Below the pieces are notes generated by a model, which saw nothing but the letters and a program-made list of their open reading frames with translations, ran no database searches and was not told the origin of the DNA. A program made the position numbers and the translations under genes. 64,000 nucleotides of DNA from Eshraghiella sp964405265 (lineage in GTDB: Bacteria; Bacillota; Clostridia; Lachnospirales; Lachnospiraceae), in assembly GCA_964405265.1 (NCBI GenBank), contig CAYONC010000005.1, positions 1 to 64,000 of the forward strand, written 5' to 3'. This document shows positions 51,806 through 60,853 of this stretch, piece by piece. The stretch's first letter is position 1. Each line of letters begins with the position of its first letter.

Positions 51806-52524
51806 TGAATTTACGGATTGACAAATACCTTGCAGACATGGGATTAGGGACACGTTCGGAAATAAAGAATGCGGTACGTAAAAAGCAGATATGCGTAAAC
51901 GGTGAAGTAGTAAGGACGCCGGATATGAGGGTTGACACGGAAAAGGATACGGTAACATTTAAGGGCAGTAAAATCAAGTATTGTGAATATGAATATTTTA
52001 TACTCAACAAACCGGCAGGAGTATTGTCAGCCACAAGGGACGGAAAACAGAAAACAGTGCTTGACCTGATAAAGGAAGGCAGAAGAAAAGACCTGTTTCC
52101 CGTAGGAAGGCTTGACAAGGATACGGAAGGGCTGTTAATCATAACCAATGACGGAGCGATGGCACATGAACTTTTATCGCCGTCGAAGCATGTTGATAAA
52201 ACGTATTATGTCCGTACTGACGGAATGCTTACATCAGAACATACGGATATGTTCAAAAAAGGTGTCGTAATAGATGAAAATTTTACGGCAATGCCTGCTG
52301 AGCTTATAATAAAAGCGGCATCCTCCGGCGGTTCGGAAGCACTGGTAACAATTAAGGAGGGCAAATATCATCAGATAAAAAGAATGATGGAAGCGGCAGG
52401 CAACAGGGTTGTATATCTGAAACGCATAAGTATGGGAGGCCTTGACCTTCCAAATAATTTGAAAACCGGAGAATACAGACATATGACGGAAGAAGAAATC
52501 AATATGTTGAAGGGAATTAAATAA
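51805..52524 (+). CDS. Pseudouridine synthase, RsuA/RluF family
   Basis: This 239-residue enzyme converts a uridine in rRNA to pseudouridine. An N-terminal S4 RNA-binding domain (LRIDKYLADMGLGTRSE) is followed by the catalytic core with GRLDKDTEGLLIITNDG (catalytic Asp) and KEGKYHQIKRM. ATG 51805 overlaps the upstream stop (TGATG). An in-frame ATG at 51796 would add three residues. Site specificity (16S or 23S) is not clear from sequence; the short form resembles RsuA. Confidence 0.92.
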   Translation: MNLRIDKYLADMGLGTRSEIKNAVRKKQICVNGEVVRTPDMRVDTEKDTVTFKGSKIKYCEYEYFILNKPAGVLSATRDGKQKTVLDLIKEGRRKDLFPVGRLDKDTEGLLIITNDGAMAHELLSPSKHVDKTYYVRTDGMLTSEHTDMFKKGVVIDENFTAMPAELIIKAASSGGSEALVTIKEGKYHQIKRMMEAAGNRVVYLKRISMGGLDLPNNLKTGEYRHMTEEEINMLKGIK

Positions 52525-53189
52525 TGTTTGAAAATATAAAAGCAGTAATGTTTGACATGGATGGAACAATAGTTGACTCGCTATGGATGTGGAAACAGAT
52601 AGACAGGGAATTTCTGGGAATAAGGAATATTGAACTTCCGGAGAAGCTTCAGCAGAATATAGACGGGATGAGTTTTTCGGAAACGGCCCATTATTTTAAA
52701 AAGCAGTTCTGCTTAAAGGAGTCGGAGGAAGAAATTAAAACCATATGGAATGAAATGGCAATGGATAAGTACAGATATGAGGTCAGCTTAAAGGATGGTG
52801 TCATGGAATTCCTTGAAATACTGAAGCGTAAAGGGTATAAAATGGGTATAGCGACAAGTAATTCGAGGGAGCTTGCAATGTGCTGTCTTGATTCACTCGG
52901 AATAACGGATTATTTTGATTCCGTGGTTACGGCGTGTGATGTGGGAGCGGGGAAGCCTGCACCGGATATTTATCTTAAAAGTGCAGACAGCTGCAGTGTC
53001 AGACCTGAAGAATGTATCGTTTTTGAAGATATTGTGCAGGGGATTGAAGCAGGGCATAATGCAGGAATGAAGGTATGTGCCGTTTATGACAGATATTCCG
53101 AGCATGCGGATGATGAGAAGCGTGAAAAGGCAGACTATTACATAAAAGACTATAAAGAAATTGCAGGAAAGGTGACTGACATAAAATGA
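52524..53189 (+). CDS. HAD-family phosphatase, beta-phosphoglucomutase-like
   Basis: This 221-residue haloacid dehalogenase superfamily hydrolase has all four motifs: FDMDGTIVDS (nucleophile and acid Asp, about 9-18), IATSNS, the Lys in GAGKPAPDIYL and VFEDIVQGIEAG. A helical cap lies between the first two, as in subfamily IA. It probably dephosphorylates a small sugar phosphate or nucleotide. It is coupled to the upstream gene (TAATG) and overlaps the next start by four bases. Confidence 0.9.
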   Translation: MFENIKAVMFDMDGTIVDSLWMWKQIDREFLGIRNIELPEKLQQNIDGMSFSETAHYFKKQFCLKESEEEIKTIWNEMAMDKYRYEVSLKDGVMEFLEILKRKGYKMGIATSNSRELAMCCLDSLGITDYFDSVVTACDVGAGKPAPDIYLKSADSCSVRPEECIVFEDIVQGIEAGHNAGMKVCAVYDRYSEHADDEKREKADYYIKDYKEIAGKVTDIK

Positions 53190-53932
53190 AAATAGCAGTT
53201 GTTACGGGAGCATCATCCGGAATAGGAAGGGAATTTGCAAGGCAGATATCCCAGAGATACGGCAAAATGGACGAAATATGGATTATTGCAAGACGTAAGG
53301 AGAGACTTGAAGAGCTTGAAAAAGAGCTGAGACTTAATACAAGAATTTTTGCGATGGATTTGACGGACTCCGCAGATATGCATCAGTTTGAGGAATATCT
53401 TAAAAAATCCGTACCGGACATAAAACTTCTTGTGAATTGTGCGGGTTATGGAAAAGTAGGAAAATTTGAAGAGCTTGACCTTGAAGAACAGTGCGGCATA
53501 ATAGATATCAACTGCAGGGCACTGACAATGTTTACCGGAATGTGTATTCCTTATATATCATCACACAGCAGAATCATTAATGTGGCAAGTGCTGCCGCAT
53601 TCTGTCCGCAGCCGAGATTTAATGTATATGCGGCAAGTAAGGCTTATGTGTTAAGCTTCTCAAGGGCACTGAACTGTGAATTAAAAGAACGGAAAATAAC
53701 GGTTACGGCTGTATGTCCGGGACCGGTTGATACGGAATTTTTTGATACTGCAGGAGACAACGGCAGTGAATTTAAGAAAAAAATGAGGGTGCCGGCAGAA
53801 AAGGTTGTGGAAAAGGCAATAAAGGATGCTGCACTCGGCAACGAAATGAGCGTATACGGTTCGGTAATGAAAACAGCTGAACTCGGAAGCAAAATCGTGC
53901 CGCATAACATTCTGATGAAATTATTCAAATAA
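53186..53932 (+). CDS. Short-chain dehydrogenase/reductase
   Basis: This 248-residue NAD(P)-dependent oxidoreductase has the Rossmann motif TGASSGIGREFA (8-19), NCAGYG, and the catalytic Ser and YxxxK in SAAAFCPQPRFNVYAASK. PGPVDTEF follows. Arg residues at RRKER after the second strand suggest NADPH. The substrate is unknown. It overlaps the HAD gene by four bases. Confidence 0.9.
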   Translation: MKIAVVTGASSGIGREFARQISQRYGKMDEIWIIARRKERLEELEKELRLNTRIFAMDLTDSADMHQFEEYLKKSVPDIKLLVNCAGYGKVGKFEELDLEEQCGIIDINCRALTMFTGMCIPYISSHSRIINVASAAAFCPQPRFNVYAASKAYVLSFSRALNCELKERKITVTAVCPGPVDTEFFDTAGDNGSEFKKKMRVPAEKVVEKAIKDAALGNEMSVYGSVMKTAELGSKIVPHNILMKLFK

Positions 53933-53945
53933 AAGGAGTATTCCA

Positions 53946-54527
53946 ATGAAAAAGGTTATAAAAAAAGGAGAACCCGGATACACAAAATACAGAAAAAAAA
54001 GACTGCTTGCAGGTTCTGTTTCAGGATTTATGCTGATGCTGCTTTTTTTTGTAACAGGATATGTGATATATGGTACACCAAAAAATCTTGTTACCATAGC
54101 AGCCGTAATAGTAGTACTTCCGACGGTTAAGATTTATGTGCAGTATCATATGCTCTCATGGAAAAATAATGCTGATACGGAATATTTTGAGAGACTTAAG
54201 AAGGAAAATCCGAGTCTCGGAATATATTGTGAGCTTCAGATGACGGGGGCGGAAAAAAATTATGAGGTTATGTATCTTGCCGTAAGTAAAGATAAGGATG
54301 TAGCCGCATATTCACACAATCCTGCCACGGATTGTGCAAAATTTGAAAAGTCGGTGGTTAATTTCCTGAATTATTATAACTGGGATACCAAGGCAAAAAT
54401 GTATCTTGACCTTCAGGAATTTGAACGCCATGTAAAAAGCCTGTCTGAAAAGGAAAACGGAATAACAGAGGAACAGAGACGGGAAATTGAAACCATATTT
54501 GAAAAAATATCCATTATGAGCATATAA
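53946..54527 (+). CDS. Membrane protein of unknown function, 193 residues
   Basis: I do not recognise this protein. It has a basic N-terminus, two membrane helices (about 22-42 and 48-67), and a soluble C-terminal domain of about 120 residues containing GIYCELQMTGAEKNYEVMYLAVS and an acidic, helical end. The domain is probably cytoplasmic. AAAAGGAG precedes the start. It lies 13 bases after the SDR gene and one base before the pseudouridine synthase gene, so it is part of the operon. Confidence 0.75.
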   Translation: MKKVIKKGEPGYTKYRKKRLLAGSVSGFMLMLLFFVTGYVIYGTPKNLVTIAAVIVVLPTVKIYVQYHMLSWKNNADTEYFERLKKENPSLGIYCELQMTGAEKNYEVMYLAVSKDKDVAAYSHNPATDCAKFEKSVVNFLNYYNWDTKAKMYLDLQEFERHVKSLSEKENGITEEQRREIETIFEKISIMSI

Positions 54528-54528
54528 C

Positions 54529-55527
54529 ATGAGAAAATTTATTATTGGAAAAATTAACGACGGTCAGAGACTTGACAGATATCTTCTGAAACTGTTTAAA
54601 AATGCACCGGGAGGAATTATATACAAGCAAATCAGAAACAGGAATATCACGCTTAACGGCAGAAAAGCTAAGGAGACTGAAATACTCCGTGAGAATGATG
54701 AATTAAGGGTATTCATGTCAGATGATACCATTGATACATTCATGGGAAGCATTAAAAACGAAGCTGTTACGGATAATGAAAAATTCAAAGTGGTATATGA
54801 AGATGATAATGTAATTATTGCCGACAAACCTCAGGGAATATTGTCACAGAAGGCAGCAGAAAATGATATCTCCATGAATGAATATCTTGTTGATTACATG
54901 TTAAGAAACGGCATGGATAAGCATACGCTTTCCGTATTCAGACCTGCTTTCTGCAACCGGCTTGACAGAAATACGGGCGGACTGCTGATTGGAGGCAAAA
55001 CCCTTGCAGGACTCCGTAAGATGTCTGAAATAATTAAGAACAGAACGGTAAGGAAATTTTATCTTGCCATAGTAAAGGGGAGAATCAGTGAAAAAAGACA
55101 TACGGAAGGATATCTGTATAAGGATGAAATACATAACAGGGTAACCGTTTCCACAGCTGAAATGCCGGATTCACAGCTTATAATAACGGAATATGAGCCG
55201 GTGTCATATAAGGAAGGCATGACATTGTTGAAGGTTGAGCTTTTTACCGGTAAAACACATCAGATAAGGGCGCAGCTTGCTTCGGAGGGACATCCTGTTC
55301 TTGGAGATTCAAAATACGGGGATAGAACTTTTAACCGCAATCATAATGCAGGGATGCAGTTCCTCCATGCATATGAGCTGGTATTTCCTGATATGGACGG
55401 TGAATTTTCGGGACTGTCGGGAAAAACCGTAAAGACGGAATATCCTGAGAAATTCAAAAGATTTTTTAAGGAGACAGATATATGGCACAGTCAAGGGGCC
55501 TTAGGGGCTCACTTCTTGAAGAGATGA
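54529..55527 (+). CDS. Pseudouridine synthase, RluA family (RluC/D-like)
   Basis: This 332-residue enzyme isomerises uridines in 23S rRNA. The N-terminal S4-like part (GQRLDRYLLKLF) is followed by the catalytic CNRLDRNTGGLLI (Asp about 147) and LFTGKTHQIRAQLASEGHPVLGDSKYG. The last 15 or so residues run past the next gene start, giving a 46-base overlap with recU. It starts one base after the preceding stop. Confidence 0.93.
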   Translation: MRKFIIGKINDGQRLDRYLLKLFKNAPGGIIYKQIRNRNITLNGRKAKETEILRENDELRVFMSDDTIDTFMGSIKNEAVTDNEKFKVVYEDDNVIIADKPQGILSQKAAENDISMNEYLVDYMLRNGMDKHTLSVFRPAFCNRLDRNTGGLLIGGKTLAGLRKMSEIIKNRTVRKFYLAIVKGRISEKRHTEGYLYKDEIHNRVTVSTAEMPDSQLIITEYEPVSYKEGMTLLKVELFTGKTHQIRAQLASEGHPVLGDSKYGDRTFNRNHNAGMQFLHAYELVFPDMDGEFSGLSGKTVKTEYPEKFKRFFKETDIWHSQGALGAHFLKR

Positions 55528-56009
55528 TTAACATGAGCAACGAAATATACAGAAAAAACGGACTTGCACTCATTCAGAAGGTTCCGACACCAATAACGCC
55601 GATTAACATTGATAAGGAAACAAGACATATAACACTTGCATATTTTGAACAGAAAAGTACGGTTGATTATATAGGGGCAGTCCAGGGAATACCTGTCTGT
55701 TTTGATGCCAAGGAGTGCAAAACGGACACTTTTTCGCTTCAGAACCTGCACGACCATCAGTATGAATTCATGAAGGATTTCGAACATCAGGGCGGAATAT
55801 CCTTCCTTCTTGTATATTTTACCGGCAGGGATGAAAAATACTACATTCCGTTCAGACTTGTACAAAAATTTGTTGAAAGAAAAAATTCCGGAGGGAAAAA
55901 ACATTTCAAATACGAAGAAATCGATAAAGAATACATAATCGGAAGACAGGGAGGAGTTCTTGTACATTATCTGGAACAGCTTCAGATGGATTTGGATTCG
56001 AGATGTTGA
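55482..56009 (+). CDS. recU: Holliday junction resolvase RecU
   Basis: This 175-residue nuclease resolves Holliday junctions in recombination and chromosome segregation. Motifs of the family are RGLRGSLLEEMI (N-terminal), KSTVDYIGAVQG (catalytic Asp), FDAKECK (Asp/Lys) and LQNLHDHQYEFM. The ATG lies eight bases after AAGGAG inside the end of the pseudouridine synthase gene. In Bacillus recU neighbours ponA; here it ends an RNA-modification run and precedes the his operon. The -35 box of the his promoter overlaps its stop. Confidence 0.92.
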   Translation: MAQSRGLRGSLLEEMINMSNEIYRKNGLALIQKVPTPITPINIDKETRHITLAYFEQKSTVDYIGAVQGIPVCFDAKECKTDTFSLQNLHDHQYEFMKDFEHQGGISFLLVYFTGRDEKYYIPFRLVQKFVERKNSGGKKHFKYEEIDKEYIIGRQGGVLVHYLEQLQMDLDSRC

Positions 56010-56034
56010 CAGGTATAAATAAATATGTTATATT
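56006..56034 (+). promoter_or_regulatory. Sigma-A promoter of the his operon
   Basis: TTGACA (56006-56011) and TATATT (56029-56034) are 17 bases apart. The leader is only about 50 bases long, too short for a T-box. AAAGGA (56077-56082) precedes the hisZ start at 56091. Confidence 0.75.
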
Positions 56035-56090
56035 TTCATAAGTTATCAGAGTAACGCACTACTATGATAAAGCAAGAAAGGAATGATGAC

Positions 56091-57266
56091 ATGCAGCTAT
56101 TACATACACCGGAAGGCGTACGCGACATATATAACGGAGAGTGTGAAGAAAGACTTTACATTCAGAAATGCATACATGAGGTTTTTAAAAATTACGGATA
56201 CAGTGACATTATTACACCGTCTTTTGAATTTTTTGACGTGTTCAGCAGAGATCGCGGAACAGTTTCTGCCAATAATATGTACAAGTTTTTTGACAGGGAT
56301 AACAATACCATGGTTATGCGTCCGGACATAACGCCCGGAATAGCAAGATGTGCCGCTAAATATTTTGAAAACGAAGATAATCCGTTAAGATTGTGCTATA
56401 CAGGGAATACATTTATTAACAGTTCAAAGTATCAGGGAAGATTACGGGAAAGCACTCAGGCAGGCTGTGAATTAATCGGAGATTCCACTCCGTTTGCCGA
56501 TGCAGAAATGATAGCCCTGCTTATTGACTCACTGTTAAGTACCGGGCTTAAGGATTTTCAGGTGGAAGTAGGCCATGTCGGATTTTTTGACGGAATTGCC
56601 TCTGAAGCAGGACTTACGAATGAAGCCGCTGTCAGGATGAAGGAAATCATAAGGAACAAGAATCTGTTTTCCATTGATATGCTGCTTGACGAAGAATGTA
56701 TTGATGAAAGATATATAGAAATTTTTCACCGGCTGCCGCAGATGTTCGGTGATGCCGGAATACTTGAAGAGGCGTCGGAAATGACAGAAAACGGACAGGC
56801 TCTTTCAGCCATAGGCCATCTCAGAAAAATATATGAGCTTCTTACCGTTTACGGTTTTGAAAAATATGTCACATTTGATTTGGGAGTTTTAAGTGAGCTT
56901 GATTATTATACCGGTGTGATATTTAAGGCTTATACATATGAAGTCGGTGAGCCTGTTGCCAACGGAGGAAGGTATGACGGACTTATAGGTCAGTTTGGTT
57001 CGGAAAAAGCATCAATAGGTTTTGCGGTTACCATTGATTTACTTCATCTTGCCATAATGAGGCAGGGAATCGAGCCCGTCGGCAGAAATGGTGGAAAGCT
57101 TATTGTATACAATGATGAGACGATGACCGGGGCAGTAAAGCTTGCCTCACATCTCAGAAGTCTCGGAATGAAAATCACATTGTCAGACAGAATTTATCTG
57201 CCGGAGAATTTTGAAGAAATCATACAGGCCGGAGAAGAAGTTTTTGAAAGGTACGGTATAAGTTAA
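56091..57266 (+). CDS. hisZ: ATP phosphoribosyltransferase regulatory subunit
   Basis: This catalytically inactive paralogue of histidyl-tRNA synthetase is required with the short form of HisG for the first step of histidine synthesis. It has 391 residues. It keeps the class II core (LLHTPEGVRDIY, PSFEFFDVFS, VMRPDITPGIARCAA, ELDYYTGVIFKAYT, GGRYDGLIGQFG) and a shortened C-terminal region. ATG 56091 is chosen for its ribosome binding site; ATG 56064 has none. It is the first gene of the operon, and the next start overlaps its stop. Confidence 0.93.
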   Translation: MQLLHTPEGVRDIYNGECEERLYIQKCIHEVFKNYGYSDIITPSFEFFDVFSRDRGTVSANNMYKFFDRDNNTMVMRPDITPGIARCAAKYFENEDNPLRLCYTGNTFINSSKYQGRLRESTQAGCELIGDSTPFADAEMIALLIDSLLSTGLKDFQVEVGHVGFFDGIASEAGLTNEAAVRMKEIIRNKNLFSIDMLLDEECIDERYIEIFHRLPQMFGDAGILEEASEMTENGQALSAIGHLRKIYELLTVYGFEKYVTFDLGVLSELDYYTGVIFKAYTYEVGEPVANGGRYDGLIGQFGSEKASIGFAVTIDLLHLAIMRQGIEPVGRNGGKLIVYNDETMTGAVKLASHLRSLGMKITLSDRIYLPENFEEIIQAGEEVFERYGIS

Positions 57267-57904
57267 TGAGATATATTACATTTGCACTTGCCAAGGGAAG
57301 GCTTGCAAAAAAAGCCATGGAAATAATGGAAAAGACAGGTATCACCTGCGAGGAAATGAAAGATGATAAGACAAGAAAGCTTATTTTTGTCAATGAGGAG
57401 CTTAGATTAAAATTTTTCCTTGCCAAGGCATCAGATGTGCCTACATATGTTGAATACGGTGCTGCCGATATAGGAATTGTGGGAAGAGACACACTGTTAG
57501 AGGAAGGCAGGAAGCTGTACGAGGTATATGACCTCGGAATAGGAAAGTGCAAAATGTGTGTGTGCGGACCGGAAAGTGCCGGAAAGCTTTTAAAAAACCA
57601 TGAGCTTATCCGTGTGGCATCAAAGTATCCGCATATTGCCAAGGATTATTTTTATAACGTAAAGCATCAGACGGTTGAAATTATCAAGCTAAACGGCTCT
57701 GTCGAGTTGGCACCGATAGTAGGACTTTCCGAGGTTATAGTGGACATAGTGGAGACCGGTGCAACACTCAGGGAAAACGGGCTTGAGGTGCTTGAAGAAA
57801 TATGTGATTTATCGGCAAGAATGGTGGTAAACCAGGTCAGCATGAAAATGGAAAACAGAAGAATTTCCGAAATCATAGATAAACTCAGAAAACTTGAAGG
57901 TTAA
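57266..57904 (+). CDS. hisG: ATP phosphoribosyltransferase, short form
   Basis: This enzyme joins ATP and PRPP, the committed step of histidine synthesis. It has 212 residues and lacks the C-terminal regulatory domain of the long form, which explains the partner HisZ just upstream. Motifs are FALAKGRLAKKAMEI, YGAADIGIVGRD and VDIVETGATLRENGL. It overlaps hisZ by one base (TAATG). Confidence 0.96.
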   Translation: MRYITFALAKGRLAKKAMEIMEKTGITCEEMKDDKTRKLIFVNEELRLKFFLAKASDVPTYVEYGAADIGIVGRDTLLEEGRKLYEVYDLGIGKCKMCVCGPESAGKLLKNHELIRVASKYPHIAKDYFYNVKHQTVEIIKLNGSVELAPIVGLSEVIVDIVETGATLRENGLEVLEEICDLSARMVVNQVSMKMENRRISEIIDKLRKLEG

Positions 57905-57916
57905 AGGTGATAAAGA

Positions 57917-59206
57917 ATGAGAATTTTAAAATTAAATGAGGATACCAGAAAAGACATTCTGAACAGTCTTTTAAAAAGAAGTCCCAACAGTTATGGCGAA
58001 TATGAGGGAAGGGTTGCAGAAATAGTCAGCAGCGTAAAAACAGAAGGCGACAGGGCACTGTTTAGTTATACGGAGAAATTTGACGGATATGCACTTAATG
58101 CAGATAATATCCTTGTAACGGAAGAAGAAATAAAAAAAGCGTATGAGGAAATTGACGGCCGCATCGTGGAAATTATACGCAGGGCACTGGTCAACATCAG
58201 AAACTATCATGAAAAGCAGAAGAGAAACAGCTGGTTTGATTCATCGGAAAAAGGAATTATTTTAGGACAGAAGATAACACCGCTTGAAAGGGTTGGAGTG
58301 TATGTTCCGGGCGGAAAGGCAGCATATCCGTCTTCTGTTCTTATGAATGTTGTTCCGGCGAGGGTAGCCGGAGTTGATGAAGTAATAATGCTTACTCCTC
58401 CGGGAAAAGACGGAAAGATATACTGCGGAACACTTGTTGCGGCAAAGGAGGCCGGAGTTGATAAGATATATAAGGCAGGAGGAGCACAGGCAATAGCGGC
58501 AATGGCATACGGAACTGAAAGCGTTCCTAAGGTGGATAAAATTGTAGGACCGGGAAATATATATGTTGCCCTTGCAAAAAAAGCCGTTTATGGTATGACG
58601 GGAATTGATTCAATAGCAGGACCGAGTGAAATAATGGTACTGGCTGATGAAACCGCAAATCCGGCATATGTTGCGGCTGATATGCTGTCACAGGCTGAGC
58701 ATGACGAAATGGCATCTGCAATTCTTGTGACAACCTCAGAGAAGCTTGCACATGAAGTATCTGATAAAATTGATGAATACAGGGTAATGCTGTCACGAAA
58801 AAGCATAATTGAAAAATCATTGGAAAATTACGGCTATATTCTTGTAGCAGACAATATGGAAGATGCAATAAAAACAGTAAATGACATCGCATCGGAGCAC
58901 CTTGAAATTGTGACAAAGGAACCTTTTTCAACAATGACAAGGATAAGAAATGCAGGAGCGATTTTCCTTGGAGAATATTCATCAGAGCCGCTTGGAGATT
59001 ATTTTGCAGGGCCGAATCACGTACTTCCTACGAACGGAACCGCAAGATTCTTTTCACCTCTTGAGGTGGATGATTTTATTAAAAAATCAAGCATCATTTC
59101 ATATTCAAGGGAAGCATTAATGGAAATACATAAGGACGTGGAAGCTTTTGCGGAGGCGGAAGGCCTTACGGCTCATGCCAATTCAATAAAAGTAAGATTT
59201 GAATAG
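57917..59206 (+). CDS. hisD: Histidinol dehydrogenase
   Basis: This zinc enzyme oxidises histidinol to histidine with two NAD+. It has 429 residues. Family segments are VGVYVPGGKAAYPSSVLM, VGPGNIYVALAKKAVYG, DSIAGPSEIMVLAD, SQAEHDEMASAIL and GPNHVLPTNGTARF. AAAGGTGAT precedes the ATG. It is the third gene in the operon. Confidence 0.96.
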   Translation: MRILKLNEDTRKDILNSLLKRSPNSYGEYEGRVAEIVSSVKTEGDRALFSYTEKFDGYALNADNILVTEEEIKKAYEEIDGRIVEIIRRALVNIRNYHEKQKRNSWFDSSEKGIILGQKITPLERVGVYVPGGKAAYPSSVLMNVVPARVAGVDEVIMLTPPGKDGKIYCGTLVAAKEAGVDKIYKAGGAQAIAAMAYGTESVPKVDKIVGPGNIYVALAKKAVYGMTGIDSIAGPSEIMVLADETANPAYVAADMLSQAEHDEMASAILVTTSEKLAHEVSDKIDEYRVMLSRKSIIEKSLENYGYILVADNMEDAIKTVNDIASEHLEIVTKEPFSTMTRIRNAGAIFLGEYSSEPLGDYFAGPNHVLPTNGTARFFSPLEVDDFIKKSSIISYSREALMEIHKDVEAFAEAEGLTAHANSIKVRFE

Positions 59207-59218
59207 GGAGATGACAAA

Positions 59219-59806
59219 ATGGAAAGATGTGCCTCAATAACAAGAAAAACATCCGAAACGGATATAGATATGTCAATTAATCTGGACGGAAGCGGAAAAG
59301 CCGATGTGGATACCGGAATAGGTTTTTTTGATCATATGCTTAAAAGCTTTGCCAAACACGGACTTTTTGACATTCGTCTCAGGGTTCGCGGTGACCTTGA
59401 GGTGGACTGTCATCATACAATAGAGGATACCGGAATCGTACTCGGAGAGGCAATAAAAAAAGCACTTGGTGAAAAAAAATCAATAAAAAGGTATGGCTCA
59501 TCCATGCTTCCGATGGATGAAAGCCTTGTAATGTGTGTAATTGATTTATCCGGAAGACCGTATCTGGTGTTTGACGGTGAATTTGCAACGGAACGCGTAG
59601 GATATTTTGATACGGAGATGGTCAGGGAGTTTTTTCATGCCGTGGCATATTCCTCAGGCATGAACCTGCATATTAAAAAAATGTACGGAAGCAACAGTCA
59701 TCATATTATTGAAGCCATGTTTAAAGGCTTTGCAAGAGCACTCGATGAAGCGTCCGGGACGGATGAAAGAGTGAAGGGGATACCTTCAACGAAAGGAGCT
59801 TTATAA
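59219..59806 (+). CDS. hisB: Imidazoleglycerol-phosphate dehydratase
   Basis: This enzyme dehydrates imidazole glycerol phosphate. It has 195 residues and is the monofunctional form without the histidinol phosphatase domain. Manganese-binding His clusters are seen in GFFDHMLKSFAKHG, DCHHTIEDTGIVLG and SNSHHIIEAMFKG. Its stop overlaps the start of the hisA-I gene. Confidence 0.96.
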   Translation: MERCASITRKTSETDIDMSINLDGSGKADVDTGIGFFDHMLKSFAKHGLFDIRLRVRGDLEVDCHHTIEDTGIVLGEAIKKALGEKKSIKRYGSSMLPMDESLVMCVIDLSGRPYLVFDGEFATERVGYFDTEMVREFFHAVAYSSGMNLHIKKMYGSNSHHIIEAMFKGFARALDEASGTDERVKGIPSTKGAL

Positions 59807-60846
59807 TGAAATTATATCCTGCAATAGATTTAAAGGGCGGAAAATGCGTACGTTTAAAACAGGGCGGTTTTGATGATGTTACGGTATATTCCGATGAACC
59901 TTATAAGGTTGCCGAATATTTTGAAAGGAACGGAGCATCTTTCATTCATCTTGTAGACCTTGACGGAGCATTGAAAGGACATTCCGTAAACAGTGAAGCA
60001 GTTAAAAAAATTGTTTCATCCGTAAATATACCATGTGAGCTTGGCGGTGGGATAAGAAGCATGGAGGACATCGAAAGAGTACTTTCATATGGAATTTACA
60101 GGGTTATAATCGGAACGAAGGCTGCACAGAATCCGGAATTTGTCAGGGAAGCGGTTGAACGTTTTGGTGCAGAGCGTATTGTGGCAGGAGTTGATGCAAA
60201 AGACGGTATGGTTGCAACAGAGGGATGGGGACGGTTGTCGGATAAAACGGCCGTGTCACTCTGTCTTAAAATGAAGGAAGCCGGAGTAAGGCATATAATT
60301 TATACGGATATATCAAAAGACGGAATGCTCATGGGACCGAATGTTGAAATGACTAAGGAACTCATGGAAAAAACCGGACTTGACATAATTGCGTCAGGCG
60401 GAGTGTCAGGAATGCAGGATTTGGAAAATCTGAAAAATGCCGGAATAAAGGGCGCAATAATCGGAAAAGCGATTTATGAGAAAAAAATCAGCATTAAGGA
60501 AGCAGTAGAAAAGACAGAAACAGTGTATATTCCTTTTTCAGAATTAAAGTTTAACGGTGACGGGCTAATACCGGCAGTGGTTCAGGATTACAGAACCGGT
60601 GAAGTGCTTATGCTTGCATATATGAATGAAGAGGCGTACAATCTTACCGTCGAAACGGGCAGAATGACATATTTCAGCAGAAGCAGAAACGAATTGTGGG
60701 TTAAAGGTCTTACATCAGGACATTTTCAGTATGTAAAAAGTCTTTATGCAGACTGTGACAGTGATACACTGCTTGCAAGGGTGGAGCAGGTTGGAAATGC
60801 GTGCCATACGGGAGAATATTCCTGCTTTTACAGGCGTATAAGGTAG
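59806..60846 (+). CDS. hisA-hisI: HisA-HisI fusion: ProFAR isomerase and phosphoribosyl-AMP cyclohydrolase
   Basis: This 346-residue protein combines two steps of histidine synthesis. Residues 1 to about 236 are the HisA barrel: AIDLKGGKCVRLKQG (catalytic Asp 8), CELGGGIRS, TDISKDGMLMGPN (second Asp) and IASGGVS. Residues about 245-346 are HisI: VVQDYRTGEVLMLAYMNEEA, YFSRSRNELW, the metal site YADCDSDTLL and the Cys pair in GNACHTGEYSCF. HisI performs step three and HisA step four, so the fused activities are consecutive. HisI more often is free or joined to HisE. No hisE, hisF, hisH or hisC is nearby. Confidence 0.94.
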   Translation: MKLYPAIDLKGGKCVRLKQGGFDDVTVYSDEPYKVAEYFERNGASFIHLVDLDGALKGHSVNSEAVKKIVSSVNIPCELGGGIRSMEDIERVLSYGIYRVIIGTKAAQNPEFVREAVERFGAERIVAGVDAKDGMVATEGWGRLSDKTAVSLCLKMKEAGVRHIIYTDISKDGMLMGPNVEMTKELMEKTGLDIIASGGVSGMQDLENLKNAGIKGAIIGKAIYEKKISIKEAVEKTETVYIPFSELKFNGDGLIPAVVQDYRTGEVLMLAYMNEEAYNLTVETGRMTYFSRSRNELWVKGLTSGHFQYVKSLYADCDSDTLLARVEQVGNACHTGEYSCFYRRIR

Positions 60847-60853
60847 GTAATTA

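Noticed and set aside
56035..56090. T-box riboswitch in front of hisZ
   Set aside because: Only about 50 leader bases lie between promoter and start codon, with no room for specifier and antiterminator structures.
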